Positions 48,801 to 58,944 of a stretch of DNA of 64,000 bases are shown here, in pieces. This DNA is from Mactromeris polynyma. Its lineage: Eukaryota > Mollusca > Bivalvia > Venerida > Mactridae. The translations under genes were made by a program, and so were the position numbers. The notes below the pieces were generated by a model. It did no database searches. It had not been told where the DNA came from and saw only the letters and a list, made by a program, of their open reading frames with translations. Positions within the stretch are counted from its first letter, which is position 1. Each line of letters starts with the position of its first letter. The DNA lies in the NCBI GenBank assembly GCA_032209605.1, contig JASFXZ010000009.1, forward strand, positions 19,703,553 to 19,767,552, in the 5' to 3' direction.

Positions 48801-51078
48801 TAAATATATCATGCCACTTGTATACAAATGTTTTCCCACATTTCGAGAGATTGTCAGACCCAACAATCAACCATAGTGTCTCTGCTGATGATTTCTTTAA
48901 ACCAACGCAAAACTTTACGACGCTGCATAATTCCATATCACCAGTTGACGTTACAATTCCTTGCGACCAGCGTTATGGAAACCCGATGTTAAATAGTAAC
49001 TGCTGAATACTAATATTCAAATTTTCATGAAATGACATCAAGACGTGACACCAAAGTCACAAATTTTAGCGCCAATTTAACACGTCAAATTATGGCGCTA
49101 CAATGTTATATAAATTTAACCGATTTCGAAATTTGGAGGTTATTTTGACCTGCGTCAAATTAACATATATGTGTGTTCATGGATACCAGAAAACTAGATT
49201 TAGCGTTTGATGAAATATGCCAATTTTGTTCACTTAATTTAAATTGTATCAGACTTTATAAGTACCAATTTACATCCATTTTGAACGACATTTGGATTTT
49301 TTATGATACAATTCCGTGAACTTCCCGAACAACCCTTGTATATGTATTTTACAATGTAACATCTACTGTATGCTTGGTAGTTACAATAAAATTATCGATT
49401 GATAACTAAAATGTATTATTATTTTACAATGCTACATTTCTTTTGATATCCATATCATATAACGGATTGTATTACCATAAATAATGTTACTGTGATTTGC
49501 ATTACGTTTTATTCACAATATATTTTTTCCTGTAATGACATGATCATTAACATGTACATTATATATATTATAAATTATATGTTGTCTTGGGCTGGTGGCC
49601 TATAACAAATAAACTATTGAATTGAATATATAGAGGATCTTACATTCGTGCTTATTTGATATTGTTTTTATGAAACGAGTCGACTGAATATGACACGACT
49701 CGTTTCATAAAAACAATATCAAATAAGCACAAATGTAAGATTCTATTTATCACATAACACCATAAATAGATTGTTTTCAATCTTTAAATAGTGCTGTTAT
49801 TCGGCTATTTATGTAACTAGTTACATATGATATTTATGTCACTGCTTTATGCCACTCCTGGAGTGCAAGTTATGTAATAAATATATTTATATGAAATAAA
49901 TAAAATCTCAATAACTGATAGTTTGATGCCTTGCTATGACTTATAAGACCAGGCAGGAACATTTGACTAGGTATGTAGAATAAGATCAATATATCAATAT
50001 ATTAGAATGCAAAATAAAGTAGAGCAATGGCTAGAAATAGAATTTCATGTCCCGTAATAAAAGTGAACAGTTTCATTAATTGTGTAAAGATAATGAGCAA
50101 AAACTGATGAGTTCTCTGACTGGAAAATTGCTTCTGGCATAAAAATGTCATCTGATGAACCAAACCGAGAATGCTTAAGACAGTACCAAACACAACTATG
50201 AGATAAAAAAATTGAAAATAAATTGAACTTCTGTTGATCGTGACTGCCCTACCTTTGGTGTCTAAAATAGGCTACTTTCTGTCAAGAAAGAGATCATTAT
50301 CAAATGCATAGAAATTCATTTTGTGAAATGTCATTTTGGTGGTGTGACATGTAGAGTAGAATGTAGAGCTGCTTTCAGTACTAGCTGTTACAATGTTTGA
50401 AAACCCCTAGAGATACATTGTCAGTGATAGAATTTTAATTAATATGATGACCTAGATGTGAGTACCGATTGGTTCGTAGACAAAGGTTTCATCTTGATGG
50501 TTCAAAAAGCTCAACAATTCATTAGTTATCAGGTGGCCAAGGATTTCCAACTAATGGTCAATTTGACCTTAAAATCAAAAGGGTTTATCTACAACCCACA
50601 GACAATAATTCCACTAAGTAAGGAACTGAGAGTCCAAAGGATACTCGAATCATCATGCAGAAATGGATGATCTATCAACTACTGACCTACTGAAATGGAT
50701 AACACCAATATGCCCCCTTTTGAAAAAGGGGCAGGGGTATAATGATGTTTTAAGTTGTCATAATGTAAAATTGAAGACTTTTGTTGTGGACAAAATGTAA
50801 TTTGTTGGACTGTCTAAAGGAAGTATTGACTGAGGTATGATTCATTGACATACGTTATGTAAGTATATGATTATTTAGCGTTTAAACAATCTATATTTGA
50901 TCATTTTTTAGAAATAAATTGCCTAGGCCAGTGTAAAACATTGTTAAATACCCACAAATACTTACGATTAATGAAGAGCAGAAAAGTGCCTTTTTTCACA
51001 TTATAGTTAGCATTGGTCACAAATCCATGCAGTCTAAACAATAACTTATCGTCATCATGTTCAACTTCCAGTAACTCC
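27790..51078 (-). CDS. MLH1: MLH1, DNA mismatch-repair MutL homologue (partial gene, five exons)
   Basis: Five exons on the minus strand (50966-51078, 44881-44974, 30303-30526, 29569-29815, 27790-27893) join with intact reading phase. Together they encode a stretch clearly recognisable as MLH1: [44 protein letters not shown] and EQKLDAFF all align with the vertebrate protein. The region covers the end of the ATPase/transducer domain and the flexible linker. MLH1 pairs with PMS2-type partners to act after MutS lesion recognition in the nucleus. All splice sites seen are GT/AG. The ATPase N-terminus (human exons 1-8) and the C-terminal dimerisation part (exons 14-19) were not found. They may lie beyond the window or be too short to spot. 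Confidence 0.93.
28385..28870. repeat. Dispersed 'ttcaagtacttttcaagga' repeat in MLH1 intron
   Basis: At least four copies of attcaag(t/g)acttttcaagga phrases at both ends of a 480-bp stretch. The 147-codon open frame here is an accident of this low-complexity sequence. Confidence 0.6.
29304..29562 (-). mobile_element. Bivalve-type tRNA-derived SINE with 13-bp target duplication
   Basis: The direct repeat atatttcagacag is present at 29304-29316 and 29550-29562, flanking a 233-bp element. On the minus strand the head carries B box gggttcgattccc, the body has phrases like tggttaggtgaaccggc and aacggcgttaaaccc, and the tail is aaacaaacaaac. I recognise the 'gtttaacgccgttt...gatatttcag' body as a SINE widespread in bivalves. 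The insertion lies 6 bp from the first base of the MLH1 intron donor. Confidence 0.85.
29569..29815 (-). CDS. MLH1: MLH1 exon, linker region
   Basis: 247 bp; acceptor tcaattctcag and donor gtaact. It begins with the conserved [20 protein letters not shown] region and then runs into a low-complexity Ser/Ala/Glu-rich linker, which is variable in all MLH1 proteins. The start and end phases fit the exons on both sides. Confidence 0.93.
30303..30526 (-). CDS. MLH1: MLH1 exon equal to human exon 11 fused to the start of exon 12
   Basis: 224 bp; acceptor attttcag and donor gtaagtt. The first 154 bp end at the Gln codon of YYTQ, precisely the length and end point of human exon 11 (154 bp, codon 346). 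Here the exon simply continues for another 70 bp (ALLPG...). It contains the [13 protein letters not shown] motif of the MutL transducer domain. Confidence 0.95.
30594..30692 (+). mobile_element. MITE-like element, cagtaaaacc family (copy 2, truncated)
   Basis: Shares ttaaagactccctc, aataataagaccacctca and gtggtctta with 9067-9250 and 56150-56327. It sits in an MLH1 intron 70 bp upstream of the exon acceptor. Ends are degraded. Confidence 0.5.
30693..33751. other. MLH1 intron, unique-looking part
   Basis: No exon recognised between 30527 and 44880 on the minus strand. This part is AT-rich, with one TIR element (32078-32302) and a possible reversed SINE head around 32840-32900 (gtgttcgtatccc on the minus strand). 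Confidence 0.55.
32078..32302. mobile_element. MITE-like element with about 33-bp inverted ends
   Basis: The left end aacgttttaagactgaatctcagactt and the right end aagtctgagattaagtcttaaaacgtt are inverted with few mismatches. The interior is AT-rich and has no ORF. Confidence 0.7.
33752..35168. repeat. 34-bp minisatellite in MLH1 intron
   Basis: About 40 copies of a 34-bp unit cttccatcatgaggggcgta plus caagaagtagaaca. One unit near 33880 is interrupted by an unrelated 22 bp. A segment around 34125-34325 recurs at 34483-34683 (offset 358), including the same truncated unit and the same gtg variant. Confidence 0.97.
35579..37984. repeat. 51-bp minisatellite in MLH1 intron
   Basis: About 47 copies of a 51-bp unit with gagtatattgcaatattaga, tacagatgatgcctacaat and atactggtacac. 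A large block from about 36086 is repeated at offset 923, including the irregular shortened unit near 36062 and 36985. A 17-codon unit without stops leaves both strands open; I do not consider it coding. Confidence 0.97.
37985..40672. other. MLH1 intron, non-repetitive part
   Basis: AT-rich. The 164-codon frame at 39739-40233 shows no domain. A B-box-like ggattcaaaccc at 39830 hints at a decayed SINE. No exon seen. Confidence 0.5.
40673..43425. repeat. 53-bp minisatellite in MLH1 intron
   Basis: About 51 copies of a 53-bp unit with ctacaaccagtgtagctcca, ctacagtcagctaagatagg and tactaatgttaac. The copies are very homogeneous, with two common alternating variants (aacc/aaac and ggta/gata). Decay is seen only at the right end from about 43170, with shortened units. 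Confidence 0.97.
43426..44880. other. MLH1 intron with two dispersed repeats
   Basis: Contains one copy of the 'aagaggaccactagacaatgc' family (44160-44440) and a fragment of the 'gtccataggacacag' family (44490-44700, matching its interior). No exon before 44881. Confidence 0.55.
44160..44440 (+). repeat. 'aaggaccactagacaatgc' dispersed repeat, copy
   Basis: Same order of phrases as 26829-27236: ggaccactagacaatgctac, ctgtgacctacttatgca, ggaacgatttatgcaacttt and aggagatgttgtt. It lacks the inverted outer ends. Confidence 0.75.
44881..44974 (-). CDS. MLH1: MLH1 exon equal to human exon 10
   Basis: 94 bp, the same length as human exon 10; acceptor aatattacag and donor gtatgc. It encodes [12 protein letters not shown] and [13 protein letters not shown]. 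It starts with the last two bases of a His codon and ends with two bases of a Ser codon, both matching the neighbouring exons. A 14.4-kb intron separates it from 30526. Confidence 0.95.
45041..45150 (+). repeat. 110-bp dispersed repeat, copy in MLH1 intron
   Basis: Contains gttgctacatggaatgtcac, gcctcccacacagaccctc, gggaaaaaacaa and cataaaacataaggcact, matching 21224-21316 and 61634-61745. Confidence 0.65.
45151..46339. other. MLH1 intron, unrecognised
   Basis: AT-rich; no ORF, repeat family or exon identified. Confidence 0.5.
46340..47445 (+). repeat. Cluster of four 'aagaggaccactagacaatgc' repeats
   Basis: Four consecutive diverged copies (about 46340-46524, 46545-46850, 46852-47090, 47093-47445) each carry acaagaagattttc, cctacttatgcaacaga and aaggatcattcctgtgaag phrases. 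They are linked by an a(a/t)agggaacaaggcccc joint, which suggests local tandem amplification of about 250-300 bp. Confidence 0.8.
47455..48120 (+). pseudogene. 5'-truncated LINE, C-terminal end of reverse transcriptase ORF
   Basis: The open frame 47528-48079 encodes in its second half a segment typical of the C-terminus of animal non-LTR retrotransposon ORF2 proteins: [42 protein letters not shown], with its Cys-x2-Cys and His...Cys residues. The first about 30 residues look unrelated. A polyA-signal-like aataaaat follows the stop (about 48095). No RT catalytic box is present, so it is a dead 3' fragment within an MLH1 intron. Confidence 0.75.
48170..49340 (-). pseudogene. Broken mariner-family transposon
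   Basis: On the minus strand, 48936-48710 encodes a mariner helix-turn-helix region ([16 protein letters not shown], then [10 protein letters not shown] and IEDDERPG). After a stop or frameshift near 48712, the segment [20 protein letters not shown] continues in another frame. DETW (first catalytic Asp) is at about 48465-48480. [10 protein letters not shown] with KLKAR (third Asp region) is at about 48340-48380 in a different frame. Only about 100 bp separate these two, where a full mariner needs nearly 400, so the part with the second Asp is deleted. A candidate 5' terminal repeat, tacaagggttgttcggga on the minus strand, lies at about 49323-49340. No matching left end is evident. Confidence 0.85.
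49341..49624 (+). mobile_element. LINE 3'-end fragment (copy 1)
   Basis: Shares tattattattttacaatgct, aacatgtaca and gtcttgggctggtggcct with 56485-56756. Both end in aacaaataaactattgaa and a short ttgaa repeat, typical of LINE 3' tails in molluscs. No ORF. Confidence 0.65.
49636..49742. repeat. 47-bp near-perfect inverted repeat (foldback)
   Basis: The left arm 49636-49682 and right arm 49696-49742 are reverse complements apart from about two bases. They are separated by a 13-base loop (49683-49695). The inner stem is cgaaacgagtcg-type sequence around gaaacgagtcg / cgactcgtttc. It sits immediately after a LINE tail, in an MLH1 intron. Confidence 0.9.
49743..50965. other. MLH1 intron adjacent to exon 9-like exon
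   Basis: No repeat family or ORF recognised. About 50450-50720 has a faint dispersed-repeat feel (ggtggccaaggatttccaa and polyA/G runs near 50720). Confidence 0.5.
50966..51078 (-). CDS. MLH1: MLH1 exon equal to human exon 9
   Basis: 113 bp, the same length and phase as human exon 9; acceptor tatatttcag and donor gtaagtat. It encodes [14 protein letters not shown] then [16 protein letters not shown]. The final C of the exon joins AT of the next exon to give the conserved His (INHRLV). This is the most 5' exon seen; the gene continues to the right. Confidence 0.95.
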
Positions 51079-51208
51079 CTGAAATATAAACGGTAAATAC
51101 AGATACATGGCATAATTAGCGCCAAAAACAGTAGGGAATGCAGGACATTATAAAGACAACCAAAACAAGTAAAATATCACACACACAAGCCACCAAAACA
51201 AATCCAAG

Positions 51209-52343
51209 ATATGACAAACAAGTAAACCAAACAAGACCAATACATGACAAACAAGTAAACCAAACAAGACCAATACATGGCAAGCAAGTAAACCAAACAA
51301 GACCAATACATGACAAACAAGTAAACCAAACAAGACCAATACATGACAAACAAGTAAACCAAACAAGACCAATACATGACAAACAAGTAAACCAAACAAG
51401 ACCAATACATGACAAACAAGTAAACCAAACAAGACCAATACATGACAAACAAGTAAACCAAACAAGACCAATACATGGCAAGCAAGTAAACCAAACAAGA
51501 CCAATACATGACAAACAAGTAAACCAAACAAGACCAATACATAGCAAACAAGTAAACCAAACAAGACCAATATGTGGCAAACAAGTAAACCAAACAAGAC
51601 CAATACATGGCAACCAAGTAAACCAAACAAGACCAATACATGGCAACCAAGTAAACCAAACAAGACCAATACATGGCAACCAAGTAAACCAAACACGACC
51701 AATACATGGCAAACAAGTAAACCAAACAAGACCAATATGTGGCAAACAAGTAAACCAAACAAGACCAATACATGACAAACAAGTAAACCAAACAAGACCA
51801 ATACATAGCAAGCAAGTAAACCAAACAAGACCAATACATGGCAAGCAAGTAAACCAAACAAGACCAATACATGACAAACAAGTAAACCAAACAAGACCAA
51901 TACATGACAAACAAGTAAACCAAACAAGACCAATACATGACAAACAAGTAAACCAAACAAGGCCAATACATGACAAACAAGTAAACCAAACAAGACCAAT
52001 ACATGACAAACAAGTAAACCAAACAAGACCAATACATGACAAACAAGTAAACCAAACAAGACCAATACATGACAAACAAGTAAACCAAACAAGACCAATA
52101 CATGACAAACAAGTAAACCAAACAAGACCAATACATGACAAACAAGTAAACCAAACAAGACCAATACATGACAAACAAGTAAACCAAACAAGACCAATAC
52201 ATGACAAACAAGTAAACCAAACAAGACCAATACATGACAAACAAGTAAACCAAACAAGACCAATACATGGCAACCAAGTAAACCAAACACGACCAATACA
52301 TGACAAACAAGTAAACCAAACAAGACCAATACATGGCAAACAA
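51209..52343. repeat. 33-bp minisatellite upstream of MLH1 exon 9
   Basis: About 34 copies of a 33-bp unit caagaccaatacatgacaaa plus caagtaaaccaaa. Variants include acatggcaag and atatgtggca. It starts 131 bp upstream of the exon acceptor. All frames of the unit are stop-free on one or both strands, which gives open frames of about 400 codons that I reject. Confidence 0.97.
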
Positions 52344-53282
52344 GGCTTATACAAGACAGCAGCAAGAGTCATGTGAAGTATTTGTTTGATGGACCAAAAA
52401 CCGAAAATAATTGCAATTTTAAACTGTGGTTCAGTAAAGGGATGATATATTTCCTTGAATAGTTCAGTAGTTATGATATGAACAAGAAAATAAAGTGTAA
52501 GAGCTCAATTTAGTATTTTTGGGATAATTTACTACAATCAGGTCATGTGTGCCACATCACAACAAGCCAAGCATGACGTAGATATGCTCAAATGATCTTG
52601 GCAATAAATACTTGTTCTGTACCAATTATTTTATTTCATTGAACATTATTGGTGAGTTAATTTGAATATGATCTGTGATATAATCATTTGAACTTGTATC
52701 TTTTAGTTGAAAAATAAAATTGTCAAAAGTACTTTTTTGTTGCCTCAGCTTTTGTCTATGAAAGACTGAATTACACATGTCATATTTTGTTTGCTATTTC
52801 TATAGGAGGTCAAAGTTATGTTTTGACAGAGATCAGCTGTTTATGCCGTAAACGAAATCTTACATTCATGTTAATGATTTATTGAATGTATGAAACTTGT
52901 CACCAAAAACCGATTAAAACCATAATCACCAAAAAGGATCCTTGATTTACATAATTATTGACCAATCTCAACCAGGACAAGAAAGTTCAAAACGAACATT
53001 TATTTCTTTTTTGAAATAAAAACATTTAACATACAATGGTGTAATACATCAGTTTAATTTATACAAAATTATACACTTGGGACGAATCATTGTGCATGTT
53101 ATCAATGCTTTAAATAGTTGAACATAATACTGACAATGACATACCAAACCAGCAGATGGAAAGTGACAAAAAAAGATAACATTTACATTAACAAGTATAA
53201 ATTGTCAGTTCAGTGATTAACTAACTCATCACAGCTCAAAAGCAATGCATGACCAACTCCGTAGTCATAGAGAATACATTAA

Positions 53283-53744
53283 AATTAGGGATGTCAATGA
53301 ATTGCAATTTTGATATTCGAATATTCAGTCAACCTTCCGAACGAATATTCAAATTTTTGAACATCTGACCTTATTTAATAATAATACATTTGTAATTCGA
53401 AGTTTAACTTTATGCTTATCAATTTTGTGTTTTAAACTGATCACTTAAGTTGTAAAAATCCCCATGATAACTAATATTTCAGGGCCTAAGTGTCGTCACC
53501 ATATGTTATATCTCCTTTGCCCCCCCCCCCTCCGAATATACAACATGACATGTCAAATTAACACCTGTAGATATTATTTTCATACCTAAAATGTCATTCA
53601 ATGCGATAATGCCGATCATTGAAATTTATTACACTTGCATTCAGCTTTTGTAGTGAAAAAATATATTTTATCGAATATTCCAATCAGTATTTGAATATTC
53701 GGACTTACAAACGAATATCCAAATATTCCTAGACATCCCTAATT
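53283..53744. mobile_element. MITE with 13-bp inverted ends
   Basis: aattagggatgtc at 53283-53295 is exactly inverted at 53732-53744 (gacatccctaatt). Subterminal cgaatattc motifs are repeated at both ends. 462 bp with no ORF. The taggg end suggests an hAT-like family, but no clean 8-bp duplication was seen. Confidence 0.75.
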
Positions 53745-55834
53745 AAAGGACATGTAACTGCCGACTTTGGCACTAATGCACAAGTATCTTTCTTCTATCA
53801 TTAGGGATCAAATTTCACAGTTGTTAACATAAGGCCACTGATACAATGTGTACTTCAAATGCAAAAGTTTGACAATATTTTTTCAATCACGTATGCAACA
53901 GTGTTTCATAAATTTGACAATAGGGGAGTATCCGACATACGAAAGGGATATAATGGCCATATATAGCTCACCGGAACGGACCAACAAATGATCAAGTAAT
54001 TACAAGTTTAAAACTGTTTAATTTCAAGAAAATTACTCTACATTCTATTGAAACTACCGGTGGGTGTGTCCATAGGACACAAATGCACCCCTATAGGCTT
54101 TCCAGTAGAATGGAATTACTTAGTCTAAGTTAAGAATGGGCCTCAACTCCTCCAAAACTAGGTGGATTGTAAACATGTACTGACAGTATGCAATCTTTGC
54201 CCCATACAGCAATATGAAAACGAAGTGACCATAATTATGGAGTAATGTTGTTTCCTGCTTGCAAACAGTGACATCACATCTTGCGTTTTCTTGAAATGAC
54301 ATCACTAACAGAAGAGGTTGGAAATCCCATAGCAGCACTCACACATATAAATATTATAATATAACCAAAAAATAAATTTTCGAAAAATGTAATGAAAATG
54401 TGGGTTGTAGAATATTAGGTCTTGGTGTAAAAGTCAGAAGGAGCATGTCTCTAAGTCTCAAAAGTATGCACTCAATATAACTCTTAGAATACCAGTATGA
54501 ACAGATTAGCAATTGTGAGACCCACAGTCACTGTCTTGCCTTTATAATGATTTATAAGTGTTTTTTAGGTGGTTCATTACTTATCACCACAGGATTATCA
54601 GACTTAGATATTGTAACTGACATGTGATTCTCCTCCTAGCTGACTATGACAAATACTATGAGGAATGTGTAGGATAATCAGCATTAGACGCACCAGTTGT
54701 AGACGTTACATTAGTGCCTTTCTATTTCCTTCTACATAATACCAAAACAAATACTTTCTGTTGTCTACTAACTGCTGAAAGCCTTTTAAGCCTTTTATGC
54801 AGTATTTCACATTTGTCAATGGTTAATGTTAATTTTTTTTACTTTTCTGACAAAAATGCTTTTTATAACAGCAAAAAGGGGGGGGGAGGGGCATAGTTCA
54901 ATCCCTGTACAGATAAAGTCAACTACTCTCCTTTAGCATCGGGCGCTTATTTCGATACCTTCATAATCACCCTCTGCTTTATAACTCCCGCACAACTGAT
55001 ATTTTCTATATTTAGACAGGCGAAGTCGACATACGTCCACAGCCATTCAGCGAGCCGCTTACAACGACTCGCTAATGTCCCAAATGTAGGACAGTAAACA
55101 TGTGTAAATAAAGCTTATGGGAGTGTGCATTAAATAGACACCTTTCATTGTCATAGAAATGCCGCTGTGACTATGGAAATTGCTAGAAAAACTAAATAAA
55201 TCGAACGTAAGTGACTATCCTTTCGTCGGCATGCCAAAATTATTCCGATGCCTGTAAATGTATAGTGATTTAAGGTCATTTAAACAACTGGCGATGCGGA
55301 ATCTGCATATATTTTAAAATGCGTCATATTGTTACTAATGGCATCTTGTTACTCAAATTTGCCACGGTATTTGTAATACGTATCAGTACAATCCTCGATG
55401 AAAGAACGAAACACTGCCTTCTGTAAATGCTCATCTTTTAATGACATGAAATAATATTGGTTAACTAGATAGTCAAAATTTCCTTCGACGCGAAAGGCTA
55501 TTCATTGTGTACACAATTTATTGGTTTAACACTGAAAAATACCCATCTATTATACACTCAGTAGTCATGTGATAGTGCCGACCAATGGCATTTAGTATCA
55601 GGAACAAACGGTGATTTCGAGGTCAAATATCAAAATATACTGGGTAATACAGCAGCGTGTGAATGTAACGGTAGTAGAATCAAAGCACTGTGTGGAGCGT
55701 AAGTGACTATCCTAAAAGTCAACAAGCAAATTCATGTTATAACTAGGCTCAGCTGGCTAGTACAATTCCTCATCAAGATTAGATACAAAATCAGGGTATA
55801 TATTTGCTATGATAATTTTTTTTTTCCACACAGG

Positions 55835-55853
55835 CCCCCCCCCCCCCCCCCCC
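55835..55853. repeat. Poly-C run
   Basis: 19 consecutive C. The length is uncertain in any assembly. Confidence 0.8.
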
Positions 55854-56149
55854 ATTACACAATATCGAACTAAGTCTCCAAAAAACTTGCAAAATACACC
55901 AAGAATACAACAATCCATACTCTATTTTTGTTGGAAATATTTTTAGCAATATTCCTGAAGTCAAGGGCCATAACTCTAGGTTATGTACAAAATCTGTGTT
56001 GAGTGATTATTCCTATACATTTATTTGTAATTCTAGATTGCTAATTTTCATTATATTAGAACGCAGATAAATCTTAATTTTTATCTATACAAATGTTGGC
56101 ATATTCCACTCAATACACCAATACAGACTAGGCTATCAATGACAAACTA

Positions 56150-56327
56150 CAGTAAAACCACACTTTAAGATCACCTCAATAATAAGACTGCCTCAAAATT
56201 CAGACAACAATTTTTAAGTCCATTTTCACCGTTTTGCTCTTTATTCAACCTCAATACTAAAACCACCTCAATATAAAGACCAGTTTTCAAGGGTCCCAAG
56301 AGTGGTGTTATTATAGAGGTTTTACTG
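56150..56327. mobile_element. MITE, cagtaaaacc family (complete copy)
   Basis: Ends cagtaaaacc and ggttttactg are inverted and each flanked by TA. The 178-bp interior has aataataagactgcctc and gagtggtgttatta pieces shared with the copies at 9067 and 30594. TA target and CAGT end point to pogo/Tigger mobilisation. Confidence 0.75.
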
Positions 56328-56484
56328 TACCATACAGTAGTCTAAATTCCCTTTACAAAGATATTCACATTTTCTAACCTCATCCTTTTACCGTAGTCCT
56401 ACTTTGTGAAATTATGACCTGAAATGTGATTCACTGAACAACGATGTCAAAGAATCAGCAAGAATTCAAGACAAAGAGGATGGT

Positions 56485-56756
56485 ATTTTACACTGTAACA
56501 TCTATTGTATGCTTTGTAGTAATGATATAATTATTGATCGATTATTACAATGTATTATTATTTTACAATGCTACATACCTTTTGTTATCTAATATATCAC
56601 TATTATACTCTTCTGATTTGCATTACATTTTGTTCATAATGTACTTTCTTTCCTGTGTTGACATTATCATAACATGTACAATATATATATTATATATAAT
56701 ATGTTGTCTTGGGCTGGTGGCCTCTAACAAATAAACTATTGAACTGTATGGAATTG
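56485..56756 (+). mobile_element. LINE 3'-end fragment (copy 2)
   Basis: Aligns along its length with 49341-49624, including gcttgggctggtggcct-like core (gtcttgggctggtggcct) and the aaactattgaa tail. Confidence 0.65.
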
Positions 56757-57185
56757 TATGACTTTTCCAACACAAAAGACAATGAACTGTCAGCTATATC
56801 AACACTTGGTGGAAAAGTTCAGATTAAATGTTATTGCGATTTATTGAGAAAAGTATCAAACGTTTGACATATTCAGACACTTGAATCATATCTCCTTCAG
56901 ACACTGCTTTATCTCCAATATTTTCCTGATGGGATAAGCTGGATTGCATTACCCTTACTTCAATAGATTCATTTCAACAAACGCGGGGTTACAATTCCTT
57001 CAGTCCCTCCGAATCATTGTCGCCGGAATTCGACAAAACTGTACCTAAATTTCGCCATTTTGAGACAAATAGATTTGAAGACTGAAATTGCAATGAAAAC
57101 AAATTAGTGGAATTAGGGTTCACTTTATTTTACTTTGATACAAAAGCAATTGAGTATATCGACTGTAAACAAGAAATATCTTGAA

Positions 57186-57703
57186 ACTAGAAATGTGTCC
57201 AAAGGACACAGATGCACCCACTTCCAGCCTTTGTCACAAAAGCAAATAACTTTATTCTGCTGATAGTTTGTGAATGTGGATCAAAATTACCAAGTGAACA
57301 ACTGTACTGATTATGGTGATAAGTCAAGGGCCATGACTTTGCACTTACTGGGCGTAATCATACATGAAACCACAGGTGCACAACTGCACAGGCTGGAGAA
57401 CATTCCTATAAAGTTTTATGACTCTGGCTTATATTCTTTTGGAGATATGCGCGGCACAAGATTGCATACTCTGTAGGTAAAATTTAACTAAGTCAAGTGC
57501 TATAATTTTGCACTTACAGGGCACAGCAAAACATAAAACCCCATTTGCACAACTACACATGCTGGTGAACATTCCTGTAAAGATTTTTGACCCTGGCTCA
57601 TACTTTTGGAGATATGAGTGACACAAGATTTTGTGACAGACGGAAGGACGGACAAGGGCAAATCTATTTGCCCTTCCCCCTTTCATCAGAGTGGGGGCAT
57701 AAA
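57186..57703 (+). repeat. Dispersed repeat, 'gtcca(t/a)aggacacag' family (copy 2)
   Basis: Begins gaaatgtgtccaaaggacac and ends gagtgggggcataaaaa, as at 25098-25752, but with one internal unit fewer. Confidence 0.8.
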
Positions 57704-58944
57704 AAGATAGTCTGCAGTGCAACTTGAACGTCAAGATTTGTTGTACAACATAAAAAAATGCAGAGATGTTATGATTGCTGGTCACTGCAGATCCAAAATG
57801 GAATTTGGTAAATTCACTTAATTCAGTGGATTTCAGTAAGGTAACATACCCTATGTCAAGGTTAAAAGCGTTGTCTCGGTTGAAGAGATTTGATTGGTTT
57901 ACACAACACTGATATGCAAATAGCAAAAACCATGTTAGTATGGTTGCACCAAAAAAACATGATACCAGACAATCGGCGGTAACTGCCTCCATACAGATAT
58001 AACGCTGCATTTTCACTTTTCTTACATGTTTCCCAAAACCACAAATACGTGTATCCGATACCATGTTTTCTTTCCTGACCTACGCGCCAAGTAAGCGCCA
58101 GCATAGGAAATATCTCAATCTGATTCGTGTTTTGCAGGAATAAGTTACAATTCAAAATTACAGAGTATGTCTGTATAAAGGCAAAACATGACATTTTCTA
58201 ACAATTATTACCTTGCATTTTCTGATAGAGACGTTATGTTTAGAGCCAATTCTTAGAAAATGTGCATGATATTGTACATCTAAGCAAGGAAAATAGTGTA
58301 ACAAGACTGTTTTGTCTGTTAAATCCATTAATCTAGTTTAAGAAAAACTGAACAGTATAATACATTCATAACATTTGTTTACATAAACTTTCAGTCATAT
58401 TAGATCTTCATCATGTTATTATCTTGAGATGTTGATACTGATTTGTTATCTAAGCACATCTTAAGTTTGGGATGCTTTATATACCTAGCTTATCTTGGCA
58501 TATGTATTTGTTTTTAAAGTGCAACTGTGTAAAAATCATCACGTTTACTTTTATACTGCATGAGCGATTCCAAGGAGGGGGGGGGGTGGTTGTACACTCC
58601 CCTTTAAATTAATTTACCCAACCTTACATGTAACTATGTGACTTATACATTAAGATAAGATCCGTTTTATACTGCACTTTTTCTTGCTCACTTACTTTAT
58701 GCGCTAATGCTAAAGCGTTGTATTTAATTAAGTCATTCGGAGTTGGTATTGTGTTCAATAACTTAACATACAATGTGGAAATCCCGAGAAACCAGGTTTT
58801 CAACATCAATAACGATAAGACTTCCAGTTACGCTAGGTCATTAGGCTCTAATTGTAGAATGACTAAATGATGATCATCATTTTTGCAAAGGAGCTACAGG
58901 TGATACATGCATACAAACACAAACCTTATTATGTATGATGTATA
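57704..58944. other. Non-coding
   Basis: The minus-strand open frame 57429-58064 partly overlaps a dispersed repeat and shows no domain, so no gene is called. A G-run occurs near 58577. Confidence 0.45.

Larger units (their letters stand above)
52344..57185. other. Non-coding, likely MLH1 intron
   Basis: No exon seen. It holds MITE-like elements (53283-53744, 56150-56327), a LINE tail (56485-56756), a fragment of the 'gtccataggacacag' repeat (54060-54110) and homopolymer runs (C at 53521, G near 54880, C at 55835). Confidence 0.5.

Noticed and set aside
51116..52376. Frames of about 390-418 codons on both strands, including a hydrophobic Cys/Leu/Trp-rich one
   Set aside because: The 33-bp tandem array lacks stops in several frames. 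The membrane-like look of the minus frame is a by-product of composition.
57429..58064. 211-codon minus frame
   Set aside because: Its C-terminal half runs antisense through the 'gtccataggacacag' dispersed repeat, and the rest has no recognisable domain or MLH1 similarity.
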